Shown piece by piece: positions 17,639-26,544 of a stretch of DNA of 64,000 nt. Under the pieces are notes generated by a model, which was not told the DNA's origin, made no database searches, and was given only the letters and a program-made list of their open reading frames with translations. Source of the stretch: Winogradskyella sp. (GTDB taxonomy: Bacteria > Bacteroidota > Bacteroidia > Flavobacteriales > Flavobacteriaceae); the NCBI RefSeq assembly GCF_013042245.1, contig NZ_JABDQL010000025.1, forward strand, positions 62,001 through 126,000, in the 5' to 3' direction. Position 1 is the stretch's first letter. Each line of letters opens with the position of its first letter. The position numbers were made by a program, and so were the translations under genes.

Positions 17639-19081
17639 TTAAAATTTTAATTCAGTGGCTGGTATTCCGAAAAACAATTCTAGAACTTTAAGTCTAAAAA
17701 TGTAATCGTATTTAGTTCTATTTAAGTTAATTTTCGAATTATCGTATCTTAATTTTGCTTGGCTAAAATCGAAAGCATTGGTTAAACCTTCATCATATCT
17801 TGCTTTTGCATATTCGTAAGCTAACTCTTGTGACTCTAAAGCAGACTGAGCTGCTTCATATGCTTTTAAGGTTCCTTTTGCGTCTACGTAAGCTTGGTAT
17901 ACATTAGATTCTAAATCTAACTCTGCTTGCTCTAATTGAAATTTACTACGCTCTAGATTAATTTTATTTCTTTTTACACTTGCTCTAGTATTAAATCCAT
18001 TAAAAATTGGGATATTAAGACTAAAGCCATAAGCAATACCATCATTTTGATATAACTGGTTAATAAAAGGGTCTACTGTTGTTTCTACCAAAACTTCAGG
18101 AAAAACATTAGCTAAAACTGCTCCGCCGTTTGAATCTACTAGATTAGTAGGTGACTGACCTATTGGTCCTTGACTAGTATCTTGAAATGACAGTAAACTT
18201 GTTGCATCAGAAAACCTCGTGTCATAACCAAAAAATGCTGTTAAAGTTGGCAAGTATGCTCCTTTGGCTATTTGTAAATCTTTATTTGCTAACTCTACGT
18301 TCTGTTCTGCTATCTTAATCTCAGAGCGATTTTCTTTAGCATTACTAATTATTTCATCTATTGTTTTATCCGAAATAGAATCTACAATTCCATAACCTTC
18401 ATCTTCAATATCGAAATTTTCATAATCTTTTATTAGTAGAATTTGGGCCAATGTTATTAAAGAAAGTTTAATTTGATTTTCTGCATTAACTATAGATTGC
18501 TGCTCTCCAGCATCAGTAGCTGTAATTTCGAGTAAATCGCCTTCTGGAAGTGTGCCTACTTCGACCAATTGCTTAGTCTGCTCGATTTGTTGTTTAGTAA
18601 CTTCGTTTTGAGATTTTAGCACCTCTAAATTGGCTTTGTTTAGTAAGACAGATAGGTAACTATTAGCAACTAATAAGGAAATATCATCTTTCATTTTGGA
18701 CAAACGGTATTGACCAGCTAAGTTTGAAACTTTTGCACGCTGTGCTTGTCTAATATTTCTGAGTCCATTGAATACCGTATAGCCTACATTGACTCTACCA
18801 GATGCTGCTAAAAAAGTTGTTGTTTGAGCATTATTAGTGACAGGATTGAAACTTAAACCTGTATTTTCGTTTACACCAGCAGAAGCACTTAACGATGGTA
18901 AAAAATTACCCAAGGCTGTTAAGGCTTCAATATCTGTAGCTTTTAAGTCCAGCTCACTCTGTTTTATAGAAATATTATTCTCTAAGGCGTACTCAACACA
19001 TTCTTTGAGTGTCCATTTTTTTTGAGCAGTTGCTGAAACTCCTAAAAGCAAAACAGCTATGATGATGATTGATTTTTTCAT
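17639..19081 (-). CDS. TolC-family outer membrane efflux protein
   Basis: The 480-residue protein has a signal peptide (1-19, LLGVSATAQ) and the OEP family start WTLKECVEYALENNISIKQSELD. Two long helical repeats (about 60-235 and 250-470) with short strands between them form the TolC channel and tunnel. The second repeat includes YGFSLNIPIFNGFNTRASVKR, a conserved strand. It would export the cargo of the ABC transporter encoded upstream across the outer membrane. The gene lies between the two adaptor genes, 51 bp after the first and 2 bp before the second. Confidence 0.93.
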   Translation of the reverse strand: MKKSIIIIAVLLLGVSATAQKKWTLKECVEYALENNISIKQSELDLKATDIEALTALGNFLPSLSASAGVNENTGLSFNPVTNNAQTTTFLAASGRVNVGYTVFNGLRNIRQAQRAKVSNLAGQYRLSKMKDDISLLVANSYLSVLLNKANLEVLKSQNEVTKQQIEQTKQLVEVGTLPEGDLLEITATDAGEQQSIVNAENQIKLSLITLAQILLIKDYENFDIEDEGYGIVDSISDKTIDEIISNAKENRSEIKIAEQNVELANKDLQIAKGAYLPTLTAFFGYDTRFSDATSLLSFQDTSQGPIGQSPTNLVDSNGGAVLANVFPEVLVETTVDPFINQLYQNDGIAYGFSLNIPIFNGFNTRASVKRNKINLERSKFQLEQAELDLESNVYQAYVDAKGTLKAYEAAQSALESQELAYEYAKARYDEGLTNAFDFSQAKLRYDNSKINLNRTKYDYIFRLKVLELFFGIPATELKF

Positions 19082-19132
19082 AATTAATACTATATGTCTC
19101 TATAATTTTTAAAGTGTTACACAAAAAAGAGT

Positions 19133-20302
19133 TTAATTTCTTCCTGCGTATTTTGGAGGACCTTGTAACTGGTTCCAAACCTTGATTTTATCTTCTTTTG
19201 TAATACCGTTTTTTACTTCAACAAAAATGCCATTACTTATCCCTAAATCCACTTCTTTTCTTTCAAACTCTTGATCTCCAACTTCGACTTCTACAAATGG
19301 CTTCTTGGTTTTTATATCGTACTGTACTAATGCCTCTTTAATGGCTAAAACATTTTCTGCTTTTTCTAAAATAATTGAGGCGTTTGCACTCAAACCTGCT
19401 CTTATGAATGTTTGCATAGAATCCAATTCTTTCAAAGAACCTTCAATTTCAAACTGAATAGCTCCATTTTCAGCAACACCCTTAGGCGCAATGTAATCTA
19501 AGATAGCATCGAACTTTTGATTCTCAATAGCTCCTACAGTAATTTCTAATGGTAGACCTTCTTTTATTTTTCCGACTTCACTTTCATCTACTTTTCCTTC
19601 AAAAATCATTTTTGAAATATCCGCTAAGGAAGCTATCGATGTTCCCTCATTAAAGTTATTAGCTTCAATTACCTGATTTCCCTCTTTTATAGGAACGTCT
19701 AAAACCATTCCTGATACTGTAGCACGGACTTGGGTTTGTGCTACATTGCCTAAACCAGAAGTCGTTCCTGTTTTAATAATATCATAGTTTTGTCTAGATT
19801 GTTGTAAATCTATACGTGCTTGTTGAACACGTTGTTTCGCTTGCAAATAAGTGTTATTAACTTGGTCGAAATCATTAGCAGAAACAACACCTTTATCAAA
19901 CAATTGCTTTTGCCTATCAAAAAGTGCTTTTTGAGTTTTAAAGTTTATCTCGGCTGTTTCTAAAGAATTTCTATTAGAAGCAATGTTATTTTTTGCACTA
20001 GTTAAAGAAGATACGTTTGGTATGACCCTTATCTTAGCAATTAAATCTCCTTGTTTCACAAACTCTCCTGCCTCTACATAAACCTCTTCAATAACTCCAG
20101 ATATGTTTGGTTTTATAAGAATTTCTTCCTCTGGAACAATACTTCCTGTTGCAACGGTGTTAACAACGATAGTTTCGGTTGATGCCGTTTGAGTTGTGAA
20201 TGTAACAGGGTTTTCCTGATTTTTATCCCATAAATAATAGAGTGATATCGCAAATGCTAATACGATAACAACTAATACAACTACAGTGGTGGTTCTTTTC
20301 AT
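19133..20302 (-). CDS. HlyD/MacA-type periplasmic adaptor (first adaptor of the operon)
   Basis: The 389-residue protein has an N-terminal membrane segment (about 7-24), the first lipoyl half (VATGSIVPEEEILIKPNISG), an alpha-hairpin with glutamine-rich heptads (about 95-165), the second lipoyl half (VRATVSGMVLDVPIKEGNQV) and beta-barrel and membrane-proximal domains. It shares the family but little sequence with the adaptor at 16341-17636, so the operon holds two diverged adaptors rather than a recent duplication. It lies 21 bp after the second permease gene. The expected partners are the MacB-like permeases and the TolC protein of the operon. Confidence 0.9.
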   Translation of the reverse strand: MKRTTTVVVLVVIVLAFAISLYYLWDKNQENPVTFTTQTASTETIVVNTVATGSIVPEEEILIKPNISGVIEEVYVEAGEFVKQGDLIAKIRVIPNVSSLTSAKNNIASNRNSLETAEINFKTQKALFDRQKQLFDKGVVSANDFDQVNNTYLQAKQRVQQARIDLQQSRQNYDIIKTGTTSGLGNVAQTQVRATVSGMVLDVPIKEGNQVIEANNFNEGTSIASLADISKMIFEGKVDESEVGKIKEGLPLEITVGAIENQKFDAILDYIAPKGVAENGAIQFEIEGSLKELDSMQTFIRAGLSANASIILEKAENVLAIKEALVQYDIKTKKPFVEVEVGDQEFERKEVDLGISNGIFVEVKNGITKEDKIKVWNQLQGPPKYAGRN

Positions 20303-20323
20303 GATATATATTTAGTAATAATT

Positions 20324-21583
20324 TTATTCTATTCTTAATGCATCTACAGGCTTCATTTTGGTAGCCCTATTTGCTGGAATTAAACCAGCTAAAAGCCCCG
20401 CTAATACTAAAATTGATAAAGCGACAACTACAACAGTCATACTTACACTAGGATTAGCAAAATTTTCTACTGGTCCAATACTATCTAAAATAGAGTTCAT
20501 ACCCCAAATAGCAAATGCTGCAAAAGCAACGCCCAGCATACCAGATGTTATTGTTAATATTAAACTTTCTTGAAGAATTTGACCCTTAATCATCCATGGT
20601 GTCGCTCCCAGTGCTCGTCTTACGCCAATTTCTTTAGTCCTCTCTTTTACGACGATAAGCATAATATTATTTATACCGATAACTCCAGAAGCAAGTATTA
20701 AAATACCTACAAAATAACCTACGATTGCGAGTATATTAAATAATCCATTAATACGTCCAAATGCTTCAGCACGGTCAAAATGACCTATTGCTCTATCGTC
20801 ATCAGGATGTACATTTTTACGTGATTTGATGATATCGAAAACACGTTCTTTAATTGATGTAATGCTAAATCCATCTTTTGCAGTAATTGCCATCCAACCT
20901 ACTCGATCACCATAATTGAATGCTTGGTTAAATGTTGTAAAAGGAATAAATACAGTATTTGCTTCTTCTTCAGAATCTCCTTGAGAATTCGTAATCTTAA
21001 ATGTCCCAACAACTTTAAAATTAACTCCGTTAATTTTTATATAGCTTCCAATCACTTCTTCTCTTTTATCATAAAGCCCTTTAACAACATCTGGTCCGAT
21101 AACACATATTTTACGCTTAGCTTCAATATCAGAATAGCTTAAAAAACGCCCTTCTAGAATATCCATAGGCTTTTGTTTAATAAACTCTGGATAATCTCCG
21201 TATATCTGAAACGCCCCAGTTTTTGTTCCTCTTATAACATTGTTAGCACCTTGATAACCACCAAGCGAATTTCTTGGAGATATGTATTTTAATTCTGGGA
21301 TTTCAGCCCTAATAGCCTCTACATCAGATATTTTATACTGTAAACGCTTGCCTTTGGGAATCCCTTTGTAAGAAATTGAAGTTCTTTGGCTCCACATAAA
21401 CATGGAGTTTGTTGCAAAATTCCCAAAATCAGATGTTACGCCATTTCTCAAACCATTAGTTAAGGCTAATAATAATACTAAAATAGTAATTCCCCAAAAT
21501 ACACCGAATGCGGTAAGTGCTGTCCTTACCTTATTGGCATTAAGTGCTTCTAATATTTCGTCCCAACGGTCTTTGTTAAACAT
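20324..21583 (-). CDS. MacB-type ABC transporter permease
   Basis: The 419-residue protein has one N-terminal membrane helix (about 22-42, TAFGVFWGITILVLLLALTNG), a large periplasmic MacB_PCD domain (about 45-280), and three C-terminal helices (about 285-410), the four-helix plan of type VII (MacB/LolCE) ABC transporters. The conserved cytosolic loop KERTKEIGVRRALGATPW is present after the second helix. These transporters use ATP in the cytoplasm to drive movement in the periplasm rather than moving substrate through the inner membrane. Two such permeases in a row suggest a heterodimer with the shared ATPase encoded upstream. Confidence 0.93.
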   Translation of the reverse strand: MFNKDRWDEILEALNANKVRTALTAFGVFWGITILVLLLALTNGLRNGVTSDFGNFATNSMFMWSQRTSISYKGIPKGKRLQYKISDVEAIRAEIPELKYISPRNSLGGYQGANNVIRGTKTGAFQIYGDYPEFIKQKPMDILEGRFLSYSDIEAKRKICVIGPDVVKGLYDKREEVIGSYIKINGVNFKVVGTFKITNSQGDSEEEANTVFIPFTTFNQAFNYGDRVGWMAITAKDGFSITSIKERVFDIIKSRKNVHPDDDRAIGHFDRAEAFGRINGLFNILAIVGYFVGILILASGVIGINNIMLIVVKERTKEIGVRRALGATPWMIKGQILQESLILTITSGMLGVAFAAFAIWGMNSILDSIGPVENFANPSVSMTVVVVALSILVLAGLLAGLIPANRATKMKPVDALRIE

Positions 21584-21584
21584 C

Positions 21585-22829
21585 TTATTCGTCTCTCAGT
21601 GCTACTATTGGTTTAATTTTTGCAGCCCTGTATGCAGGTAAAAATCCTGCAAAAGCACCAGCAACTACTAAAATAAATACTGTGGTAATTGCTGTACTAA
21701 AATCTACTTGTGGAAATTTAATAAAAGGGCTATCTACATATGGTCCTGCAATTTCTAGGACGGCCAAGCCAGCTATTAATCCAAATAAGCCAGAAAACAT
21801 AGTTACAAAAATAGCCTCTTGGAGAATCATACCTATAATTGAAGAAGGCACTGCGCCAAGGGCTTTACGAATACCAATCTCTTTAGTTCGCTCTTTTACA
21901 ATAATAATCATAATATTACCTACACCAACTACACCTGCTATAATAGTTCCGATTCCAATAAACCAAAACACAGCTTTTATAGTGTCAATCAGTGAGTATA
22001 TTTTTTGAGCTTCTTCTAAAGTGTTGTTTACTCGTATGGCTGCTGTATCATCAGGTGCAATTATGAGTTTTTCTTTTAAGTCCTTTTCAATTGCTTCTGT
22101 AATATTTTTTGAAACAGCTACGGCTTCATCAAAATTTTCAGACATCTTCACTGTAAACGACATATTTCTAATATTATCTCCTCCATTAAATGCTACGCGA
22201 GCAGACGTTAATGGTAGAAATACTTGACTTTCTTCGCGCTCACCGCCTGGATCAAAATAAACGCCTACAACTTTATACGGGATACCAAATATTGATATGT
22301 ATTTGTCAATTGGATTTTCATTTTTAAATAGGTCTAGGCTAACTTTATTTCCAATGACTGCAACCTTTCTATTTTCGTTGACGTCAGAAAAATTAATAAA
22401 TCGTCCTTTACCAATATCGGCGTTTTCTATAAACTGATTATCTGGCAAAACACCTTGCACACGGTAGTTTCCCGTTTCGTTTTTATAAGCCACTTGACCG
22501 CCCCATATACTGTAGTTTGCTGTTCGGTATTCTAAAAACTCATCGTAGTTATTAGACACCATTGCAAAATCTTCATCTTTAAGTTGAATTCGACGTCCCG
22601 GATTTAAGCCTTTGTAACCTTTTGTTGTGATACGTGTTCGTATGAAAATTTCATTTGTTGCATCTTGCTGAAATTCTGACGTTACCCCATTTTCTATTCC
22701 AGAACTAAAACCTAGTAGAATTACTAAAATAAAAATACCTGAAGCCACTGATAAGCCCGTTAAAAATGTACGGAGCTTATTTTTTCTGAGTGTTTCAAAT
22801 ATTTCTTGCCAGCGCTCTACATTAAACAT
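21585..22829 (-). CDS. MacB-type ABC transporter permease
   Basis: The 414-residue protein has the same plan as its neighbour at 20324-21583: one N-terminal helix (about 20-42), a MacB_PCD periplasmic domain, and three C-terminal helices with KERTKEIGIRKALGAVPSS in the cytosolic loop. Both start with a FN(V/K)(E/D)RW(Q/D)EI-type amphipathic helix. Its start overlaps the end of the ATPase gene by 8 bases and its stop is 1 bp before the next permease start, which shows tight translational coupling. Together with the partner permease it probably forms a heterodimeric transporter. Confidence 0.93.
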   Translation of the reverse strand: MFNVERWQEIFETLRKNKLRTFLTGLSVASGIFILVILLGFSSGIENGVTSEFQQDATNEIFIRTRITTKGYKGLNPGRRIQLKDEDFAMVSNNYDEFLEYRTANYSIWGGQVAYKNETGNYRVQGVLPDNQFIENADIGKGRFINFSDVNENRKVAVIGNKVSLDLFKNENPIDKYISIFGIPYKVVGVYFDPGGEREESQVFLPLTSARVAFNGGDNIRNMSFTVKMSENFDEAVAVSKNITEAIEKDLKEKLIIAPDDTAAIRVNNTLEEAQKIYSLIDTIKAVFWFIGIGTIIAGVVGVGNIMIIIVKERTKEIGIRKALGAVPSSIIGMILQEAIFVTMFSGLFGLIAGLAVLEIAGPYVDSPFIKFPQVDFSTAITTVFILVVAGAFAGFLPAYRAAKIKPIVALRDE

Positions 22830-23523
22830 ACTGTTGTGCTCTTACTTGTTCTACTGGGCTGTCATCTATAATAACACCATCTTTAAGATTAACGATGCGT
22901 TTGGTCATGTGCGCAATATCATCTTCATGAGTAACTATTAATATAGTTTTTCCTTCGTCATTAATACCTTGAATTAAATCCATAACCTCGTAAGAAGTTC
23001 TAGTATCAAGCGCACCTGTTGGTTCATCAGCTAATAATACTTTTGGTTCGCTTGCTAATGCTCTCGCAATGGCTACACGTTGTTTTTGACCACCAGACAT
23101 TTCGCTAGGTAAATGATGTGACCAGTCTGCCAAACCTACTTTTTCTAGATAATGATGGGCTTTTTCTACACGTTCTTTACGTGCCATACCACTATAAAAC
23201 ATTGGTAACGCAACGTTATCTACTGCTGTTTTATAATTTATAAGATTAAAAGACTGAAAAATAAAACCTAAAAACTCATTTCTGTATTTTGCCGCAACCT
23301 TTTCATTTAGATTTTTAATCGGAACACCATCAAGGATATAACTTCCTTCATCTGCTTCATCGAGCATTCCCAAAATATTGAGTAATGTAGATTTTCCTGA
23401 GCCAGAAGAGCCCATGATAGAGACCAACTCGCCTTCTTTTACGTGGAAATTTATTCCCTTCAATACGTGAAGCGAATTATTACCCATGTGGTAAGATTTG
23501 TGTAAATCTTCGATTTTAATCAT
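22822..23523 (-). CDS. ABC transporter ATP-binding protein (MacB/LolD type)
   Basis: The 233-residue protein is a stand-alone nucleotide-binding subunit. It has Walker A GSSGSGKST near residue 37-45, the Q-loop in FIFQSFNLI, the ABC signature MSGGQKQR near 142-149, Walker B VLLADEPTGALD and the switch histidine in VTHEDD. The sequence follows the LolD/MacB group. It is first in an operon of six exporter genes and would power the two MacB-type permeases downstream. No exact TAnnTTTG box is present in the 136-bp upstream gap. Confidence 0.95.
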   Translation of the reverse strand: MIKIEDLHKSYHMGNNSLHVLKGINFHVKEGELVSIMGSSGSGKSTLLNILGMLDEADEGSYILDGVPIKNLNEKVAAKYRNEFLGFIFQSFNLINYKTAVDNVALPMFYSGMARKERVEKAHHYLEKVGLADWSHHLPSEMSGGQKQRVAIARALASEPKVLLADEPTGALDTRTSYEVMDLIQGINDEGKTILIVTHEDDIAHMTKRIVNLKDGVIIDDSPVEQVRAQQYV

Positions 23524-23659
23524 AGTAAAGAAGGTTAATTCATTACAATATTACACAAAAGCATAGCTGGTATGTGCTAAGTATTTGTTAAGAATTAACA
23601 TTTTGATTGATATTTATAAGACGTCTAAATACCTAATATGACACTACAAAAGTTTGTTT

Positions 23660-23884
23660 TTATACTTCTGGCTTTTTCTTGAAGAATTTAATGTAAACAA
23701 CATACCCTATTCCAAATACCAATATATAAGGAATGGCCATTAAATAAACAATCCCATCATTAATGCCTTGGGCGGCAGATTGACCTTCTTCACTTTCCAG
23801 AACAGCACGACACATGGCACACTGAGCTTTACTCTCTAAAAAAAAGAGAAAGGAAAAAAGAAGAAAGACAATTTTACGTTTCAT
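23660..23884 (-). CDS. small exported membrane protein with CxxC motif
   Basis: The 74-residue protein has a signal peptide (1-20, FLESKAQ), then QCAMCRAVLESEEG, a CxxC pair right at the mature N-terminus, and one membrane helix (about 46-66), then a short lysine-rich cytoplasmic tail. The CxxC would lie on the periplasmic side, suited to disulfide exchange or metal binding. It lies at the downstream end of the oxidase assembly cluster (Sco, DUF420), which makes a role in copper or heme handling plausible, but that is inference. A 104-bp gap upstream holds copy 2 of the conserved leader element, so it may have its own control. I do not know a name for this family. Confidence 0.75.
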   Translation of the reverse strand: MKRKIVFLLFSFLFFLESKAQCAMCRAVLESEEGQSAAQGINDGIVYLMAIPYILVFGIGYVVYIKFFKKKPEV

Positions 23885-23896
23885 GTGTTTATATCT

Positions 23897-23969
23897 ATTG
23901 TTTTTTTAAGGACACATGCAGTTCGCTATTAATCATTAATTTGGGGGATAATATGTTTAGCATGCTCGT
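23897..23969 (-). promoter_or_regulatory. 73-bp conserved leader element, copy 2
   Basis: This is the second copy of the element seen at 14051-14123, here on the minus strand and ending 12 bases before the ATG at 23884. Both copies are preceded by TTATGAA and followed by CAAT and an A/T-rich stretch. The inner stem ATTATC/GATTAAT is unchanged; the outer stem keeps CATGC/GCATG but loses one end pair. A near -7 box CAAATTTG lies at 23980-23987, overlapping the end of the DUF420 gene. Confidence 0.6.
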
Positions 23970-23987
23970 CTTCATAATACAAATTTG

Positions 23988-24533
23988 TTAAGCGTAATAG
24001 GGCGAAATCATCAAATAAACCACAACACCTGTTAAGGCAACATATAACCATAACGGAAATGTGATTTTAGCAATTTTTTTGTGACGCTCTATATTATTTG
24101 TAATTGCTCTAACGTAAGTAATCAATACAAAAGGAATAATAACTATTGACAATAATATATGTGTCGTAAGAATAAAAAAGTATACATATCGCATTACACC
24201 TTCTCCTCCATATTTGGTACTATCACTAGTCATATGGTAAGCGACGTACATTACCAAAAATGAAATGGATAATGCAATAGCAGACTTCATTAAGTTTTCA
24301 TGGAGTTTGCGGTTTCCTTTTTTTATCGCGATGACTGCCAAAACTAAAACAACAGCTGTTAATCCATTTATAGCTGCATAAATTGGAGGAAGGAATGTCA
24401 ATGGCTCTACCAAAATTCCGAAATCTTGGAGCTTAACTCTAGATAAAATAGCCACAATAACAGGAATTACTATTGCCAATACAATTATCCATTTGTTGTA
24501 TTTTTTTTCATTTTGAATATCTACTTGACTCAT
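23988..24533 (-). CDS. DUF420 family membrane protein
   Basis: The 181-residue protein has five predicted membrane helices (about 17-33, 45-65, 80-102, 118-140, 157-178) and matches the DUF420 family, multi-pass proteins commonly encoded next to Sco and heme-copper oxidase genes. Conserved-looking polar residues include histidines in NLMKSAI-preceding RKLHEN, YHMTSDSTKYGG, THILLS and RHKKIAK. The histidine placing is like that of CtaG/CtaA-like quinone or heme proteins, but a function has not been proved. It starts 2 bp after the Sco gene stop and belongs to the oxidase assembly operon. Confidence 0.88.
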   Translation of the reverse strand: MSQVDIQNEKKYNKWIIVLAIVIPVIVAILSRVKLQDFGILVEPLTFLPPIYAAINGLTAVVLVLAVIAIKKGNRKLHENLMKSAIALSISFLVMYVAYHMTSDSTKYGGEGVMRYVYFFILTTHILLSIVIIPFVLITYVRAITNNIERHKKIAKITFPLWLYVALTGVVVYLMISPYYA

Positions 24534-24535
24534 AA

Positions 24536-25300
24536 TTATTCTTTTAAAAGTTTAGCAATATCTTCTTTTAAGATGCTAATTTCTTGAGGAATACCTTCAT
24601 CATCTACACCTTCTTCTTCTGACACAATTCCGTTATAATATATTAATGGATTGTCTTTAGATGTTAGACGCGAACGGATATAACCTTCCTTATCTATTAA
24701 GGCAAAGTTTCCTGAATGTTCAAAACCAGTAGCGTCTTCACCTTTTGCAGCGTATAAATAGAACCCTTCGTTTGCTAGCTTGTAAATTGTCTCTTCATCT
24801 CCTGTCATTAAATGCCAGTTAGGATTTGTAATCCCATATTTTTTAGCATACGCTTTTAAAACTTCTGGAGTATCTACTTCCGGCATTATGGTAAAAGATG
24901 CCACTCCAAAATTATCTGTATAGTCTTCAAAATGATTTTGAATTTGCACCAAATTATCACTCATTCTTGGGCAAATGGTTGGGCATGTCGTAAAGAAAAA
25001 TTCAACCAAATACACCTTACCTAAATAATCTTTGTTAGTAATGGTTTTGTTATTTTGATTTGTGAAACTAAAGGCTGGTACTTTACGATTTCCACCTTGA
25101 CCATCTGGTATATATTCCAAGTCTGATTGATTCTTATTAATGGTTTCAATTTTTTGTGTAGTCACAATTTTACTTCGGCTTTCGTCTCTAGTAACATCAG
25201 AATTAGAGAGTCTATCTATTATTCGTGGAATAAAAATGATTCCAAAAACTAGGATAATAAATGCAATACCTACATACGAGTAATTAGTCTTCTTTGCCAT
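24536..25300 (-). CDS. SCO1/SenC-type copper chaperone for cytochrome oxidase
   Basis: SCO proteins load copper into the CuA site of oxidase subunit II. The 254-residue protein has an N-terminal membrane anchor (about 9-24) and a thioredoxin fold (about 70-235). The copper-binding CxxxC is present as FTTCPTICPRM, and the distant histidine is in GFEHSGNFALID. It lies in the same operon as the oxidase subunit III and IV genes; the CuA subunit itself is encoded at 46812-47870. It lies 3 bp downstream of a related-looking protein without these cysteines. Confidence 0.94.
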   Translation of the reverse strand: MAKKTNYSYVGIAFIILVFGIIFIPRIIDRLSNSDVTRDESRSKIVTTQKIETINKNQSDLEYIPDGQGGNRKVPAFSFTNQNNKTITNKDYLGKVYLVEFFFTTCPTICPRMSDNLVQIQNHFEDYTDNFGVASFTIMPEVDTPEVLKAYAKKYGITNPNWHLMTGDEETIYKLANEGFYLYAAKGEDATGFEHSGNFALIDKEGYIRSRLTSKDNPLIYYNGIVSEEEGVDDEGIPQEISILKEDIAKLLKE

Positions 25301-25303
25301 AGT

Positions 25304-26011
25304 TTATTTCTTTAAATCGTCTGCTCTTCGTGTTGTTGAATTGAATTGCCCCTTTCGTTTTTGACGGTATTCTGTAAACAGAATACGTATATCTTCACTC
25401 ATTTTATTTTTTATAATATCGACGTCAATACAGTTGTAAGCATTTAAAGAAAGAATTGGTTTTTTAGCCTCAATCTGTTTTTCAGTCCTATTATCAATTC
25501 TTCCTCGCTGATTTAAGTCTTTATCTATTACGAAAACATCATCAGTGGACAAATCATTTTTTAAGGGATTTTCAACCTTGAGACTGCTGTAAAGGCTCTT
25601 TATATCTTCTTCTGAACCATATATATAATGCCAAAATCTTAAATCCTCATAAGTAGCAATTTCTTTTTGAAGTTTTTCCGTTTCTGTTTCAGTTCCGTAA
25701 GGCATTACAAGAACCACCTGAAATTTTTTAAATCCTATAAAGGAATCATAAACCAATTCCTTTAAATTAAAAACTGCTGTTTTATTATCAATTGGAGATT
25801 TACCTAAAAATGCTAAAATTGTAATATGCTCAGAAAGCTGAATTTCTTCCTCAGATTCAGATGAAAACTTTGAGATTTCTTCGACATTTTCATTGACGAT
25901 ATCCAAAGGAGTATAGTTGTGTTTTGCTGGGTAAAGCATCAACAAAAAAGCCACAGGTAGGAAGAATAAAATACCGAGAACTAGATTGCGCTTAAGGTTG
26001 TTTTTCTGCAT
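25304..26011 (-). CDS. membrane-anchored protein, possible degenerate thioredoxin fold
   Basis: The start is set at ATG 26011, not at the upstream in-frame 26047, because the stretch between them is the stem of a terminator. The resulting 235-residue protein has a membrane anchor (about 8-25, LVLGILFFLPVAFLLMLYP) and a soluble part. The block ITILAFLGKSPIDNKTAVFN is placed like the strand and active site of the neighbouring Sco protein, but the CxxxC is missing, so it cannot bind copper in the Sco way. The rest alternates strands and helices and ends in a basic tail (EYRQKRKGQFNST). It lies between the oxidase subunit IV and sco genes. No function is assigned; an assembly role is inference from position. 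Confidence 0.7.
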   Translation of the reverse strand: MQKNNLKRNLVLGILFFLPVAFLLMLYPAKHNYTPLDIVNENVEEISKFSSESEEEIQLSEHITILAFLGKSPIDNKTAVFNLKELVYDSFIGFKKFQVVLVMPYGTETETEKLQKEIATYEDLRFWHYIYGSEEDIKSLYSSLKVENPLKNDLSTDDVFVIDKDLNQRGRIDNRTEKQIEAKKPILSLNAYNCIDVDIIKNKMSEDIRILFTEYRQKRKGQFNSTTRRADDLKK

Positions 26012-26020
26012 GGTACAAAA

Positions 26021-26052
26021 ATAAAAAAGGTGGTTTAGAAAAACCACCTTTT
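26021..26052 (-). terminator. intrinsic terminator after the oxidase subunit IV gene
   Basis: A 12-bp perfect stem AAAAGGTGGTTT / AAACCACCTTTT with a 4-base loop is followed on the minus strand by a T run. It splits the oxidase cluster: subunits III and IV upstream, Sco and DUF420 downstream. Some read-through or a new start (TATTTTTG lies at its far edge) would be needed for the downstream genes. Confidence 0.85.
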
Positions 26053-26078
26053 AATATCATATTAACGCTTAAATATGT

Positions 26079-26525
26079 TTAAAAATCTCTTTTAATCAAT
26101 GCGTCTTTTGTATTGTATACTTCAAATACGTAACCACCTTCTTGCAAAAGAATAAATATTAAATAACAGATTAAGAATACACCTGTCCAAACTACAGCTC
26201 TACGTAAGCTTGGCTTTTCGTCACGCATGTGCATGAAATCCCAAGTAATGTAATATGCTTTTACTATGGTAAGTAAAATAAATATTAGATTTAAAGGCTT
26301 CATGTATATAAAAGGAGACAAAATAATATTACCTAATGTTGCAAAGAAACCACCTTCAAAAGGAGATAACCAAGTATGCATTAAAATATCAGGCTTATAG
26401 ATACCTAATACAACCTCTATTGCTGTTACTATTGTTAAGAAGATTAATACTCCCCAAATTTTTTGTGTATTGGACTTAAATTTTAAAAGTCCTCTAAATA
26501 TTTCTAATTTATGTTCGTGTGCCAT
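26079..26525 (-). CDS. cytochrome c oxidase subunit IV family protein
   Basis: The 148-residue protein has three membrane helices (about 22-42, 65-88, 112-135) and fits the prokaryotic subunit IV (CyoD/CtaF-like) family, small subunits that stabilise heme-copper oxidases. The conserved YYITWDFMHMRDEKPSLR segment with its HMxDE motif lies between helices 2 and 3. It is 19 bp downstream of the subunit III gene and closes this transcript before a strong terminator. Confidence 0.9.
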   Translation of the reverse strand: MAHEHKLEIFRGLLKFKSNTQKIWGVLIFLTIVTAIEVVLGIYKPDILMHTWLSPFEGGFFATLGNIILSPFIYMKPLNLIFILLTIVKAYYITWDFMHMRDEKPSLRRAVVWTGVFLICYLIFILLQEGGYVFEVYNTKDALIKRDF

Positions 26526-26544
26526 TTTATGTTTCTGTCTTAAA

